In this document: positions 25,270 to 33,355 of the stretch, in pieces | Layout of the letters: each line of letters starts with the position of its first letter | Numbering within the stretch: position 1 is the first letter of the stretch | Source: Paraburkholderia sp. LEh10 | Lineage (GTDB): Bacteria; Pseudomonadota; Gammaproteobacteria; Burkholderiales; Burkholderiaceae | Assembly: GCF_017814945.1 (NCBI RefSeq) | Contig: NZ_JAGIPX010000039.1 | Span: 20,078 to 84,077, forward strand | Length of the DNA stretch: 64,000 bases | Direction of reading: 5' to 3' | Program-made: the position numbers and the translations under genes | The notes under the pieces: generated by a model | The model's input: only the letters and a program-made list of their open reading frames with translations | Told to the model about the DNA's origin: nothing | The model's database searches: none

Positions 25270-26947
25270 CCCGGCGGATATCGGAAGCAGGTTCGGCGGC
25301 GGGAGAAGACATCAGATCGAGTACCGGTCTCCAGAAGGCAGGTTCCTCGAAGGCCTCGACGGGAACGACGGTATCGAAGGCGAACGTCTGCGCCGTTTCG
25401 GCGCAGGTCAGCGGTTCGGCGGTGGCGAGTTGCAGTGACAGCGTGGATGTATCGGCGTCAGAGGCATCACGCTGGTTGCGCTGACGTGTGCTGATACGTT
25501 CTGCCAGGACGTCGGAGGCGGCGCAAAAATCCAGCACGCGCATCGGTACGCCCAGGCGCTTCCCCAGCGAAAAGAAGGTGCTGCGGTGGCGATGCTCCAA
25601 AAAAGTCGCGTCGACGATCACACTGTAGCCAGCCTGTAGAACAGAGGTTGCGAGGCAAAGCAGATGGTCATAGACGGCGTGTCGCGCTTCCGTCGTGTAG
25701 TGCGTCGCGTCAAGACGGATATCTGCCGCGGCTATCGATTCGAGACGCTTGCGTTCGACATCGCTGGACAGACACACGGCGCCGCTCAAGTCGGCCAGTG
25801 CACGGCTGGCGACCGATTTGCCGGAACCCGAAAAACCATGACACAGCAGCAGGACGGGCGGCGGCTTTCGCGTCTCGGCTGCGGCGATCTCTATGTAGCG
25901 GGCGGCGTCGCGCGCTGCGGCGGTGGCTTTCGGATGTGAGCCGCTCTCGCTGTATAAATATGCGACGAGCGCCCGAACCAGCGCGCGATATACGACACAG
26001 AGCGGCATCAACTCCAGTGCCGCGTAGTCGCCCGATGCTTCCAGCCAGCGGTTCAACAGCCGGTTCGACAGACGCGCGCCCGCGCGCGCATGCAGATCCA
26101 TGACGAGAAATGCAATGTCGTTGGCGATATCGATCCAGCGCAGCGCGTCGTCGAAGTCGATGCAGTCGAACATCGATACCTCGCCGCGCCAGCGCATCAC
26201 GTTGTCGAGGTGCAGATCGCCATGACAGGCGCGCACGAAACCGTTGGCCCGGCGCCTGTCTATTGCCTCCGTGCGTTGCGCGAGTTGCCGTGCGCACCAG
26301 ACAGCGATCTCACGCAGAGCCGGCTCGCCGCAGCCAGCCTGAAGGGATGCATTGACGGCGTCGACCTGCGCCTTGAGTAGCGCGGCGCTGCCGTACCGGG
26401 CAAGAGGCGCGCCTCGCGGCGCGTGCTGATGCCAGGCAGCAAGTCTATGGGCCGCGCGATCGACATCGCGCGGCGACAGCGCCCCGCTTCGGGCGAGACT
26501 GGAAAAAAGCCCGGATTCGTCGAAGCGACGCATCTTGACTGCGTGTTCGACTGCGCGGCCCCTCGATTCGAGCGTGAGCGTACGTCCACGGCGCTCGATC
26601 GGGAGCACGCCGAGGTAAAGTCCCCGCGTAAGCGGTCGGTTCAGCCGCACCTGGGCCTCGCAGCAAACTCGCCTTGCTTCTGCCGCCGTGAAATCCGCGA
26701 ATCCCGGCGCGACGGGCTTGATGATCTTGTATGCGAACCGGCCCGCGAGGTACACGATCGAGATATGCGTTTCTATTCTGGTGATTCGCCCAGCCGGATG
26801 GCGATAGGTGCACGCTCGCTGCATGGCCGAGTCGACTCCCCGCACCTGTCGTCGCGCGGCCCGAATGCGGTTCGTGCCATGTAGTGTGCTTGAATCCGTT
26901 GAATGGGCGCGTCGTTTAGTCGGCCTGCATATGAATGGTTGGGTCAC
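25163..26947 (-). CDS. fused phosphotransferase (APH-like) and P-loop kinase
   Basis: A 594-residue bifunctional protein. The N-terminal half is an APH/choline-kinase-like fold: YLAGRFAYKIIKP near residue 70, and the catalytic loop FVRACHGDLHLDNVM with FDCIDFDDALRWIDIANDIAFL. The C-terminal half is a P-loop kinase with Walker A LLCHGFSGSGKS near residue 385 and VIVDATFLEHRHRSTF. This two-domain family is common near stress genes, but its substrate is unknown. The GTG start at 26947 is chosen because AGGAGG lies about six bases upstream; ATG 26824 would drop a weakly conserved leader. The end overlaps the DUF1488 gene antisense. Confidence 0.85.
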   Translation of the reverse strand: MTQPFICRPTKRRAHSTDSSTLHGTNRIRAARRQVRGVDSAMQRACTYRHPAGRITRIETHISIVYLAGRFAYKIIKPVAPGFADFTAAEARRVCCEAQVRLNRPLTRGLYLGVLPIERRGRTLTLESRGRAVEHAVKMRRFDESGLFSSLARSGALSPRDVDRAAHRLAAWHQHAPRGAPLARYGSAALLKAQVDAVNASLQAGCGEPALREIAVWCARQLAQRTEAIDRRRANGFVRACHGDLHLDNVMRWRGEVSMFDCIDFDDALRWIDIANDIAFLVMDLHARAGARLSNRLLNRWLEASGDYAALELMPLCVVYRALVRALVAYLYSESGSHPKATAAARDAARYIEIAAAETRKPPPVLLLCHGFSGSGKSVASRALADLSGAVCLSSDVERKRLESIAAADIRLDATHYTTEARHAVYDHLLCLATSVLQAGYSVIVDATFLEHRHRSTFFSLGKRLGVPMRVLDFCAASDVLAERISTRQRNQRDASDADTSTLSLQLATAEPLTCAETAQTFAFDTVVPVEAFEEPAFWRPVLDLMSSPAAEPASDIRRVRCKSENSRYAAEQASRLPRSASAGQPPQYHDDAQ

Positions 26948-27352
26948 GCCTGCCTCCTGTCGCGGGTTGGCCTGTTCTTGTCTTGCCTGATCGGCATGCT
27001 CGACGCCGCGTCCTAAACTTCACGCCAGAAGCCGCACAGAGCCGGATGGACGGCGTCGCGCCAGCGCGACCCGGTGGAAAAGGTCATAGTGATTGCACGC
27101 CGGAACAGTAACCCGACGCTCGGCTATGCGCCGGAAGCCACCGCTGCCGCACATATTCCCCTTGTCGTGCTAGACCGGCCCAACCCGCTGCGCGCGGACC
27201 GCTTTGGCGGTCCCCCTTCGCCGGACGCTGGGCGCGAAAGCGCATTGGAGGCAGCATGACAAGCAATGACGCGACCGCGGCGAGCAGAAATAGCGCCGCG
27301 CCGCGATATGGCGCACCGCGAGCCACGGGCGGACGGCGCTGCGGCAGGGCGT
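26948..27352. other. gap with a possible NamZ-like (DUF1343) fragment
   Basis: No intact gene is seen. A short rightward frame (27074-27259) contains AAHIPLVVLDRPNPLRADRFGG, reminiscent of the DRPNP motif of DUF1343/NamZ muramidases, but no other part of that family is present. It may be chance or a remnant. Confidence 0.3.
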
Positions 27353-28975
27353 TCATGCAAACTGCCGGCCCCGGTCGCCGCGATCTGCGCCATCGGTGCG
27401 ATCCCTCGGCGGATGCACGATCATGCAATCGGTGGTCAGCAGGAGCGACGCCACGGAAATGGCGTTCTGCAAGGCGGTGCGCGCCACCTTGACGGGATCG
27501 ACGATGCCGCGCTCGATCATGTCGGCATAGTCGCCGTGAGCGGCATCGTAGCCGAATGCGTCGCCCGCTTCGGCGACGGCATGGACGACGGCCTGAGCAT
27601 CCGCGCCGGCGTTTTGCGCGATCTGCCGCAGCGGCGAGGCAAGCGCGTCGTGTACGATCCGTGCGCCGATTTTCTGCGCCTGTGTCTCGCCGTAGCGTTC
27701 GAGAACCCGGCGCGCGCGCAGCAGCGCGACGCCTCCGCCCGGCACGAAACCTTCCTCGACGGCGGCGCGCGTCGAATGAAGCGCATCTTCGAAGCGGTTC
27801 TTCCGTTCGCGCAGCGCGGTTTCCGTTGCGGCGCCTACCCGGACTACGGCGACCCCGCCCGAAAGCTTGGCGAGCCGCCGGTTGAGGTTCTCGCGCTCGT
27901 ATCCGTCCGCGGTTGCGTCGATGCGCTTCTTCAGTCCGGCTATGCGATCCGCGACGCGCGCATGATCGCCATTGCCTGCCACGATGGTCGTCGTGTCGCG
28001 CGTGATTTCAATGCGCCGCGCGGCACCGAGATCTTCGAGGGTGGCGTTTTCGAGCGTGCGTCCCGTCTGCGCGGAGACGACGGTGGCCCCCGTCAGGGCC
28101 GCGAGATCGGCCAGTTGCTCGGTGCGGCTCGCACCGAAGCCGGGCGAGCGGATCGCGCAAGACTTGAAAGTGCCGCGCAGATGGTTGACGACGAGCGTTG
28201 CGAGGGCTTCGCCTTCGATCTCGTTGGCAATGACGAAAAGCGGCTTGCCCGTTCCCATGACTGCTTCGAGGATGGGCAGCAGTTGTGGGATCGACGAGAT
28301 GTTCATATCGCACAACAACACCCTCGGTTCGTCGAGCACCACATTGCGCTGGTCTTCGCCGAGAAAGAGCGGCGAGACGAAACCCCGATCCAGCAGCGAT
28401 CCGTCGACCGTTTCGAGTTCGTCATCGAGTTTGGAGCCGTCCTCGATACTGATCGCACCTTCTTTCCCGACGCGCGAGACTGCGTCGGCCACCAGCGTGC
28501 CGATGCTCGCGTCGCCGCTCGCGGAAATCGTCGCGATCTGCCGCATTTCTTCAACGGTCGAACACGGGCGTGCGAGTCTGTGAAGTTCCGCGATGACCTG
28601 TTTGCCCGCGTATTCGATGGCACGCTTGAGGGCCATCGGATCGTGCCCTGCCGTCACGCATTTGTTGCCTTCGACGACGATCGCCTGTGCAAGCGTCGTG
28701 GCAGTTGTCGTGCCGTCTCCCGCGACTTCGCTCGTGCGGGTTGCGACCTCGCGCAGCAACTGCGCGCCCATTTCCTCGTACGGATCAGAGAGGTCGACCG
28801 AGCCCGCGACCACCACCCCGGAGTTTGCGACGAGCGGCGCGCCCTGCACGCGCTCGACGATCACATTGCGGCCGCCGGGGCCGAGCGTGACCTTGACGGC
28901 TTCAGCGATCGCGTTCACGCCGTTGAGCAGCAACTGGCGTGCGTCCTGATGAAATACAAGCGTCTTGTGTGACAC
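27353..28975 (-). CDS. groEL: GroEL-like chaperonin paralogue
   Basis: A 540-residue Cpn60 protein with ATP-site motifs VTLGPGGRNV (residues about 29-38), GDGTTTATTLAQAI near residue 86 and a VPGGGVALLRA-type C-terminal motif. The frame starts at GTG 28975, six bases after GGAGG; the upstream extension is not used. The C terminus ends HPPRDRTDGADRGDRGRQFA rather than the Gly-Gly-Met tail. No groES is next to it. Divergence from standard GroEL is moderate (SHKTLVFHQDARQLLL). An FNR-type box lies about 100 bp upstream. Likely a low-oxygen specialised chaperonin. Confidence 0.9.
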   Translation of the reverse strand: MSHKTLVFHQDARQLLLNGVNAIAEAVKVTLGPGGRNVIVERVQGAPLVANSGVVVAGSVDLSDPYEEMGAQLLREVATRTSEVAGDGTTTATTLAQAIVVEGNKCVTAGHDPMALKRAIEYAGKQVIAELHRLARPCSTVEEMRQIATISASGDASIGTLVADAVSRVGKEGAISIEDGSKLDDELETVDGSLLDRGFVSPLFLGEDQRNVVLDEPRVLLCDMNISSIPQLLPILEAVMGTGKPLFVIANEIEGEALATLVVNHLRGTFKSCAIRSPGFGASRTEQLADLAALTGATVVSAQTGRTLENATLEDLGAARRIEITRDTTTIVAGNGDHARVADRIAGLKKRIDATADGYERENLNRRLAKLSGGVAVVRVGAATETALRERKNRFEDALHSTRAAVEEGFVPGGGVALLRARRVLERYGETQAQKIGARIVHDALASPLRQIAQNAGADAQAVVHAVAEAGDAFGYDAAHGDYADMIERGIVDPVKVARTALQNAISVASLLLTTDCMIVHPPRDRTDGADRGDRGRQFA

Positions 28976-29068
28976 GGCAGACCTCCGCACGCGTTGGCCG
29001 ATAGCGCATTCAGAGCGCAACGGTAATGGACTGTCTGCCTATTTAAGTCGCCGCGGGCGGGAAACCGG

Positions 29069-29082
29069 TTGATCTGCGTCAA
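29069..29082 (-). promoter_or_regulatory. FNR-type box
   Basis: TTGATCTGCGTCAA, about 100 bp before the groEL GTG. An AT-rich stretch (complement of 29039-29047) covers the -10 position, reading near CTTAAATA. Confidence 0.65.
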
Positions 29083-29304
29083 TCGGCACGGGGCGATTGA
29101 CGCAGAACATCATGAAGCCGGACACGCCACTCCTCGTTGCCCTGAGAGACCATGATGCCCATACAGCGTCCTTCGCGCGATGCGCGCAAATCGCCCCGAT
29201 GGTTCGATCTGGTGAGTGTCGCGCGCACGACGTTCTTCGGTCGCTATACGCAATTTCCGTCGTCATGCCCTGCACTGTCAGGAACTGCAGTACGACGACC
29301 ATAA

Positions 29305-29640
29305 TGTAGCTCCGCTTTGGCTTCATCGATTCCCGCGATGTCATCGAAGGTAATGCCTGTCTCGTTCTGCACCGAATATGACCGTTGCCGCGGCCCATCT
29401 TTGTGTACTGTTGCAAACCGCCCGTGCGCCGCCATAGCAGATTCCACATGAAGAACATCGCCAGCAATGGCACCGCCCAGGACAGCAGCATGCCCGGCCA
29501 CGCACTGTCGACCCCGCCCGAATAGCGGATGCCTGTTGCGGTGAGGTGTCAGCCAAGCTGTCATCGGCGACGCGCACCGTCGTGACGCGCCATGGCTCGC
29601 CGTTCCTGTGCGCGGCTATCGCGTCGGAGGCCGGCAGCAG
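29305..29640 (-). pseudogene. ftsH: inverted middle part of an ftsH pseudogene
   Basis: On the minus strand, different frames read in order: LLPASDAIAAHRNGEPWRVT and VRVADDSLADT (periplasmic part), LLSWAVPLLAMFFMWNLLWR (second membrane helix), QQYTKMGRGNG, and VQNETGITFDDIAGIDEAKA. The last is the start of the FtsH AAA domain. Frameshifts lie near 29545 and 29380, and it stops before Walker A. The remaining FtsH pieces lie on the opposite strand immediately to the right. Confidence 0.75.
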
Positions 29641-29659
29641 CGAAGCGGCGCCCGGCATC

Positions 29660-29961
29660 TTCCAGAAGCTCGTTGCCGCCAGGCAGGTCGCCGACCTCGA
29701 GGTGACGCCTACGCGCATCACGGGTACGCTCAACGAAATTCGGCGGATGCTCGACGAGGCGCACGTGTCAAAGCCACGCTCTCCAACCAGCGCGCGACGC
29801 TCGAGTGCATCGCCCGGTTGCTGCTCGAGCGCGAAGTGCTCGATCACGAGATGCTGCAACGCGCGATCGACGGCAAATCGAAGACGTTCGAGCAGGTCGA
29901 GGGCACGCGTACCGAGGCGGATGTCGATGCCGGACAGGACGAGGAGTCGTGTTCAGGATGA
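29660..29961 (+). pseudogene. ftsH: N- and C-terminal pieces of the same ftsH pseudogene
   Basis: The plus strand reads FQKLVAARQVADLEVTPTRI followed by TGTL, the periplasmic N-terminal segment of FtsH. It then joins directly to EIRRMLDEAHV and, after a frameshift near 29765, RVKATLSNQRATLECIARLL and EREVLDHEMLQRAID, the C-terminal protease helices. The AAA and zinc-protease core is missing. With the inverted middle piece at 29305-29640 this shows deletion plus internal inversion. Confidence 0.75.
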
Positions 29962-30066
29962 AAGCCGTCTCGCGCGCGATGTCAACGTGCGTGTTGCGCG
30001 AGAAGGGAGGCCCGCGGGGAATTCGCGTCAGGGTCCGACGTTTCGGCTTTCTTCACACGCGCGCGA

Positions 30067-30080
30067 TTGACATGAATCAA
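30067..30080 (+). promoter_or_regulatory. FNR-type box with class II -10
   Basis: TTGACATGAATCAA is consensus; TACGCT at 30102-30107 lies 21 bp on. It still stands before a BON gene that has become a pseudogene. Confidence 0.75.
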
Positions 30081-30189
30081 CGGCGCGGCGTCGGGTATCG
30101 CTACGCTGAAAGCATGCCTTCACGATGCAGCGAGTCGTTAAGGCGGGAAGGTAGCAGCGGTCATCTTCGATCGGAACAGGAGAGATTCG

Positions 30190-30839
30190 ATGAAGAGTGA
30201 CATGCAACGGAAAAACGATGTGGAGCAGGAACTCGAGTGGCACCCGTCGATCAACGCGGCGGGTGTCGGCGTCGAAGTACATGATCGAATCGTGCCCCTC
30301 GCGGGGCATATGGGCAGCTCCGCGGAGAAGCTCGCGGCTAGCCGGCACAGCGCGTCTAGGGCGTGAAAGGCGGCGGCGTCGAACTCGACGTGCGCGTGCC
30401 GACCCAGGATCGACGCAGTGACGAAGAGATCGCTGCCGTCGTCCGGTCCGTTCTGGAATGGACGGCGGGCTTGTCGAAAAAGAACGCGAAGGTTACGGTG
30501 GAGAAGGGCGTCGTGACGCTTTCCCGCGAAGTCGACTGCGGCTATCAGATGAAGGTCGCCGAAGACGTTATGGACCGCCTCCAAGGCGTGCTGACGGTCG
30601 TCAACCAGATCGACGTGCGAGGCAACACAGGCGCCGCCGATATCGCCGGCAAGATCAGCGCCGCGCTGACGCGCCGTGCACAAGACGAATCGCGACATAT
30701 CGAGGTCAGCGTGAATGACGGCACTGTGACGCTAAGGGGATAAGTGCGTTCGTCCTTGGAGCGATCGATTGCCTGTCATGTCACATGGTCTGCACCGCGC
30801 GTGCGCAACGTCGTCGACCATCTGTCGATCGGGGCGTAG
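30190..30839 (+). pseudogene. triple-BON protein gene with frameshift and nonsense codon
   Basis: Compared with the intact paralogues at 31918 and 39929, the first part (MKSDMQRKNDVEQELEWHPS to SAEKLAA) runs in one frame and stops at 30366. From 30363 another frame carries on with GVELDVRVPTQDRRSDEEIA, the middle BON domain, and IEVSVNDGTVTLRG. A TAA at 30741-30743 then interrupts it before RNVVDHLSIGA, ending at 30839. Both lesions must be repaired to give the usual 216 residues. Fragment 30363-30743 could still be made. Confidence 0.8.
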
Positions 30840-30958
30840 CAAAATTCCGCATGAAATCGCGTTGCTGGGGCCATCGCGCCGCAGACACGCTGTGAGCCGG
30901 CTTTAGAGGTCGGACAATCGGGGCCATGTCCTGGCCTGCTTACTGAAGGAGAAGTGCA

Positions 30959-31396
30959 ATGAGCAATCTGACGCGTTTTGACCCGTTCTCACTCGACCCG
31001 GTCGTTTCGGATCTGTTCCAGGGTTTTTTCCGGCCCATGCGGTCCATGGCGACGCCTCAGGACGCCGAGCTTGCGTCAATGAAGATCGACGTGACGGAAA
31101 ACGATGGCGCCTATACGGTGAAGGCCGATCTTCCGGGCCTCGACAAAAAGGATATCGACGTGCACATCGACGGGCGCATCGTGTCGATCAACGCGAAGGT
31201 CGAGCGGAACAAGGAAGAAAAAGAAGGCGAGCGCGTGATCCGGCGCGAGCGGTATTCCGGCGCGTTCAGCCGCTCGTTTTCGCTCGCGGGCGAGGTAGAT
31301 GACGCCAAAGCGACGGCCGAGTACAAGGACGGTGTGCTTTCGTTGAACCTGCCGAAAAAAGCGTCGACCGACCAGAAGCGCCTGACGATCAGCTAA
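30959..31396 (+). CDS. small heat-shock protein Hsp20
   Basis: A 145-residue alpha-crystallin-domain chaperone. The N-terminal arm is LTRFDPFSLDPVVSDLFQGF. The core runs from MKIDVTENDGAYTVKADLPG to YKDGVLSLNLPKK, including the signature (A)EYKDGVLSLNLPK, and the C-terminal anchor is LTIS. AAGGAG ten bases upstream supports the ATG. No FNR box is recognised directly upstream, unlike most neighbours. It prevents aggregation of unfolded proteins without ATP. Confidence 0.93.
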   Translation: MSNLTRFDPFSLDPVVSDLFQGFFRPMRSMATPQDAELASMKIDVTENDGAYTVKADLPGLDKKDIDVHIDGRIVSINAKVERNKEEKEGERVIRRERYSGAFSRSFSLAGEVDDAKATAEYKDGVLSLNLPKKASTDQKRLTIS

Positions 31397-31494
31397 TGCG
31401 CGAAGGGCGCTTTTCTTGTCATGGCGCGCTTTTCGACGGTCCTTGTGCCGCGAACAAAGAAGAAGTTGGACGGATCTACGGGGGAATTCGAAAA

Positions 31495-31523
31495 CGGGCC
31501 TGAGTTCCGGGCCCGCTTTTTCC
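31495..31523 (+). terminator. rho-independent terminator after hsp20
   Basis: CGGGCC (31495-31500) pairs with GGCCCG (31510-31515) around a nine-base loop and is followed by C and a T-run. It lies 100 bases after the hsp20 stop. Confidence 0.75.
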
Positions 31524-31830
31524 TTGTTTATCCGCTTTGCTGCTGAGAACATGAACAAGCCGAGCATGCTGAACGCAAGATGTGCGCAAGATTGGCGTGC
31601 AGCGCACTGTAAGTCACGAGTTGCCGCACATGGAAAACAGGGGCGCTCGCGTTCGCGGGATAAAGCGGCACAGCGCAAGGCGGTCGATCAGCGACGTGCG
31701 GCTTGCCGTTTCGACCGCAAATGCAAGCACATTCAGTGCAGTCAGAAACAGTGTGATGGTGCCGGGCTTTCCGGAGCATGGGCATGCGGATCAGGCCGGT
31801 ATCAGGTTAATGCCGAGAAGTCCGGCATGC

Positions 31831-31844
31831 TTGATCTGTATCAG
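31831..31844 (+). promoter_or_regulatory. FNR-type box
   Basis: TTGATCTGTATCAG differs at the last base and is centred about 80 bp before the BON gene at 31918. No good class II hexamer is seen (CGAAGC). Confidence 0.55.
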
Positions 31845-31917
31845 TCCCATCGTCCGCCCGCGGGCCGAAGCTTCTTTCTGGTGGCGCGAGCCACGATTCA
31901 CATCGAGGAGATGCGTG

Positions 31918-32568
31918 ATGAAATCAGACCGCCAGTTGAGGAAGGAAGTCGAGGATGAACTCGAGTGGGATCCCGCCGTGACAGCGACGGACATCGGGGT
32001 GGAGGTGACGGATCGGGTGGTCACGCTCTCCGGTCATCCTCCAAGCTACGCCGAGAAGCTCGCCGCCGAAAAGGCGGCGCATCGTGTGGCGGGTGTGAAG
32101 GCTGTCGTGGTGGACATGCAGGTCCGGCTGCCGCAGAAGGACGAACGCACCGATGAAGACATCGCCAGTGCCGTACACGATATCGTGCACTGGACAGTGG
32201 GCCTGCCGGATGATTCGGTAAAGGTTCAGGTCGAAAAAGGGTGGGTCACGTTGACGGGCACCGTGGACCGGGCGTACCAGGCCCACATCGTCGCGCGCGC
32301 GATCAGCCACATGCGTGGCGTGCGCGGCGTTGGCAACCGCGTCGAAGTGCGTGGCCACGTCGCATCGGAAGACATCGGCGCACAGATCGCTCAGGCGATG
32401 CAGCGCCATGCGGACCGCGAAGTCAAACACATCGGTATCGATGTCAAGGATGGAACAGTCACCCTGACGGGTAAGGTCGGCTCTTATGCTGAGCGTGCCG
32501 TCGCAAGAGGGGCCGCGTGGAGCGCGCCGGGCGTTCGAGCCGTGGTCGACAATCTCGTTGTCGAATGA
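31918..32568 (+). CDS. triple-BON-domain protein (OsmY-like, no signal peptide)
   Basis: A 216-residue protein with three BON repeats, about residues 5-75, 78-145 and 147-216. Each has the pattern helix, VTLxGxV strand, helix, GV..V (for example VTDRVVTLSGHPPS, VEKGWVTLTGTVDR, VKDGTVTLTGKVGS). There is no export signal, so it should be cytosolic. GAGGAG precedes the ATG at 31918; the long upstream frame is not coding-like. BON domains bind membranes or phospholipids. It is one of three paralogues in the window, one decayed. Confidence 0.9.
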   Translation: MKSDRQLRKEVEDELEWDPAVTATDIGVEVTDRVVTLSGHPPSYAEKLAAEKAAHRVAGVKAVVVDMQVRLPQKDERTDEDIASAVHDIVHWTVGLPDDSVKVQVEKGWVTLTGTVDRAYQAHIVARAISHMRGVRGVGNRVEVRGHVASEDIGAQIAQAMQRHADREVKHIGIDVKDGTVTLTGKVGSYAERAVARGAAWSAPGVRAVVDNLVVE

Positions 32569-32631
32569 CATACCGCCTGTCGCCGCCGCGCCTCTTCGTA
32601 ATCCGCGACGGCGAAAGAATAGGAGCCCGTG

Positions 32632-32871
32632 ATGACTTTGTCGGGAAACGTGCAGGAAGGAGCATGGTCCGTGAACGTGCAGACTGAACCGGTTGAAGAT
32701 GGCGGGTATCAGTCCACGATCCAGGTCAGGCATTCATCGCCGAACGGTGACTTCGAACATACCTTTCGGCTTGGAAAAAAGTTCAGCACAGAACGGGATG
32801 CCGTGCTGGACGGATTGCGTGAGGGGATGGTGTGGATAGGGCTGAAGATGGCGCGGACCATCAAGGTGTGA
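32632..32871 (+). CDS. small hypothetical protein
   Basis: A 79-residue soluble protein (VNVQTEPVEDGGYQSTIQVR, HTFRLGKKFSTERDAVLDGL). AGGAG lies six to seven bases before ATG 32632, preferred to the GTG at 32629. Fold pattern (strands then a final helix LREGMVWIGLKMA) resembles the 73-residue protein at 54957. It follows the BON gene by 63 bp and may be co-transcribed. Function unknown. Confidence 0.65.
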   Translation: MTLSGNVQEGAWSVNVQTEPVEDGGYQSTIQVRHSSPNGDFEHTFRLGKKFSTERDAVLDGLREGMVWIGLKMARTIKV

Positions 32872-32894
32872 AAGTTACACGTGTTTTTTGTGCC

Positions 32895-32908
32895 TCGACG
32901 CAAGTCAA
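32895..32908 (+). promoter_or_regulatory. degenerate FNR-type box before phaC remnant
   Basis: TCGACGCAAGTCAA has one mismatch in the first half-site. It lies upstream of a dead phaC fragment and may be a decaying promoter. Confidence 0.3.
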
Positions 32909-33097
32909 TATTCGATTTCATGCCCGCATAACGTAGGCACGGGTCACTAGCCGGATCAACCGAACGACGATGGCAACGCTTCCCCTCGCGGCCGACGATA
33001 AGCTTCAAACACTGCCCGAACATACGGTTCGACTCACGACGCCCGCGTCTGCGTCTCACGTTTCCCGAGGCAATGCACCGGGCCGCGCCCAGATCGG

Positions 33098-33315
33098 TTG
33101 TCACGGAGGAGGCCGATCTCGCCCGTGCTTTCACGTAACGCGCTTGACCGCGCGGCGCATGCCAGCGTCGCCGCTCTGACGGGCGGCCTGTCCCCGACGT
33201 CCGTGGCGCTTGCCTTCATGGATTGGGCCTGCACATGGCAGTCTCGCCTGGGAGGTTGCTGGAGCTTTCAAGCGAGGCCGTATTGGCGAGCGCCGAGGAC
33301 GTGTTCGAACGATAG
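33098..33315 (+). pseudogene. phaC: remnant of PHA synthase phaC
   Basis: The first frame reads ALDRAAHASVAALTGGLSPT then SVALAFMDWA, the N-terminal region of class I PHA synthases. After a frameshift near 33235, another frame continues LHMAVSPGRLLELSSEAVLA and SAEDVFER, then stops at 33315. The catalytic hydrolase domain is absent. Only about 60 residues of a roughly 560-residue protein remain. Confidence 0.7.
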
Positions 33316-33355
33316 TTGCCGACTGCGCCTATAGCGACGTCAAGCGTAGCGCGCG

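Larger units (their letters stand above)
31397..31917. other. intergenic region between hsp20 and BON gene
   Basis: It holds a terminator (31495-31523) and an FNR-like box (31831-31844). In the 300 bases between them several open frames exist on both strands, but none has codon pattern, ribosome site or motif to support a gene. Confidence 0.5.

Noticed and set aside
27266..28972. 568-codon frame on the plus strand
   Set aside because: Shadow of the GroEL paralogue; composition is Arg/Asp/Gly-rich and without motifs.
31582..31917. N-terminal extension of the BON protein
   Set aside because: Basic, Cys-containing sequence unlike BON proteins; paralogues start at MKSD/MKPD and a ribosome site precedes 31918.
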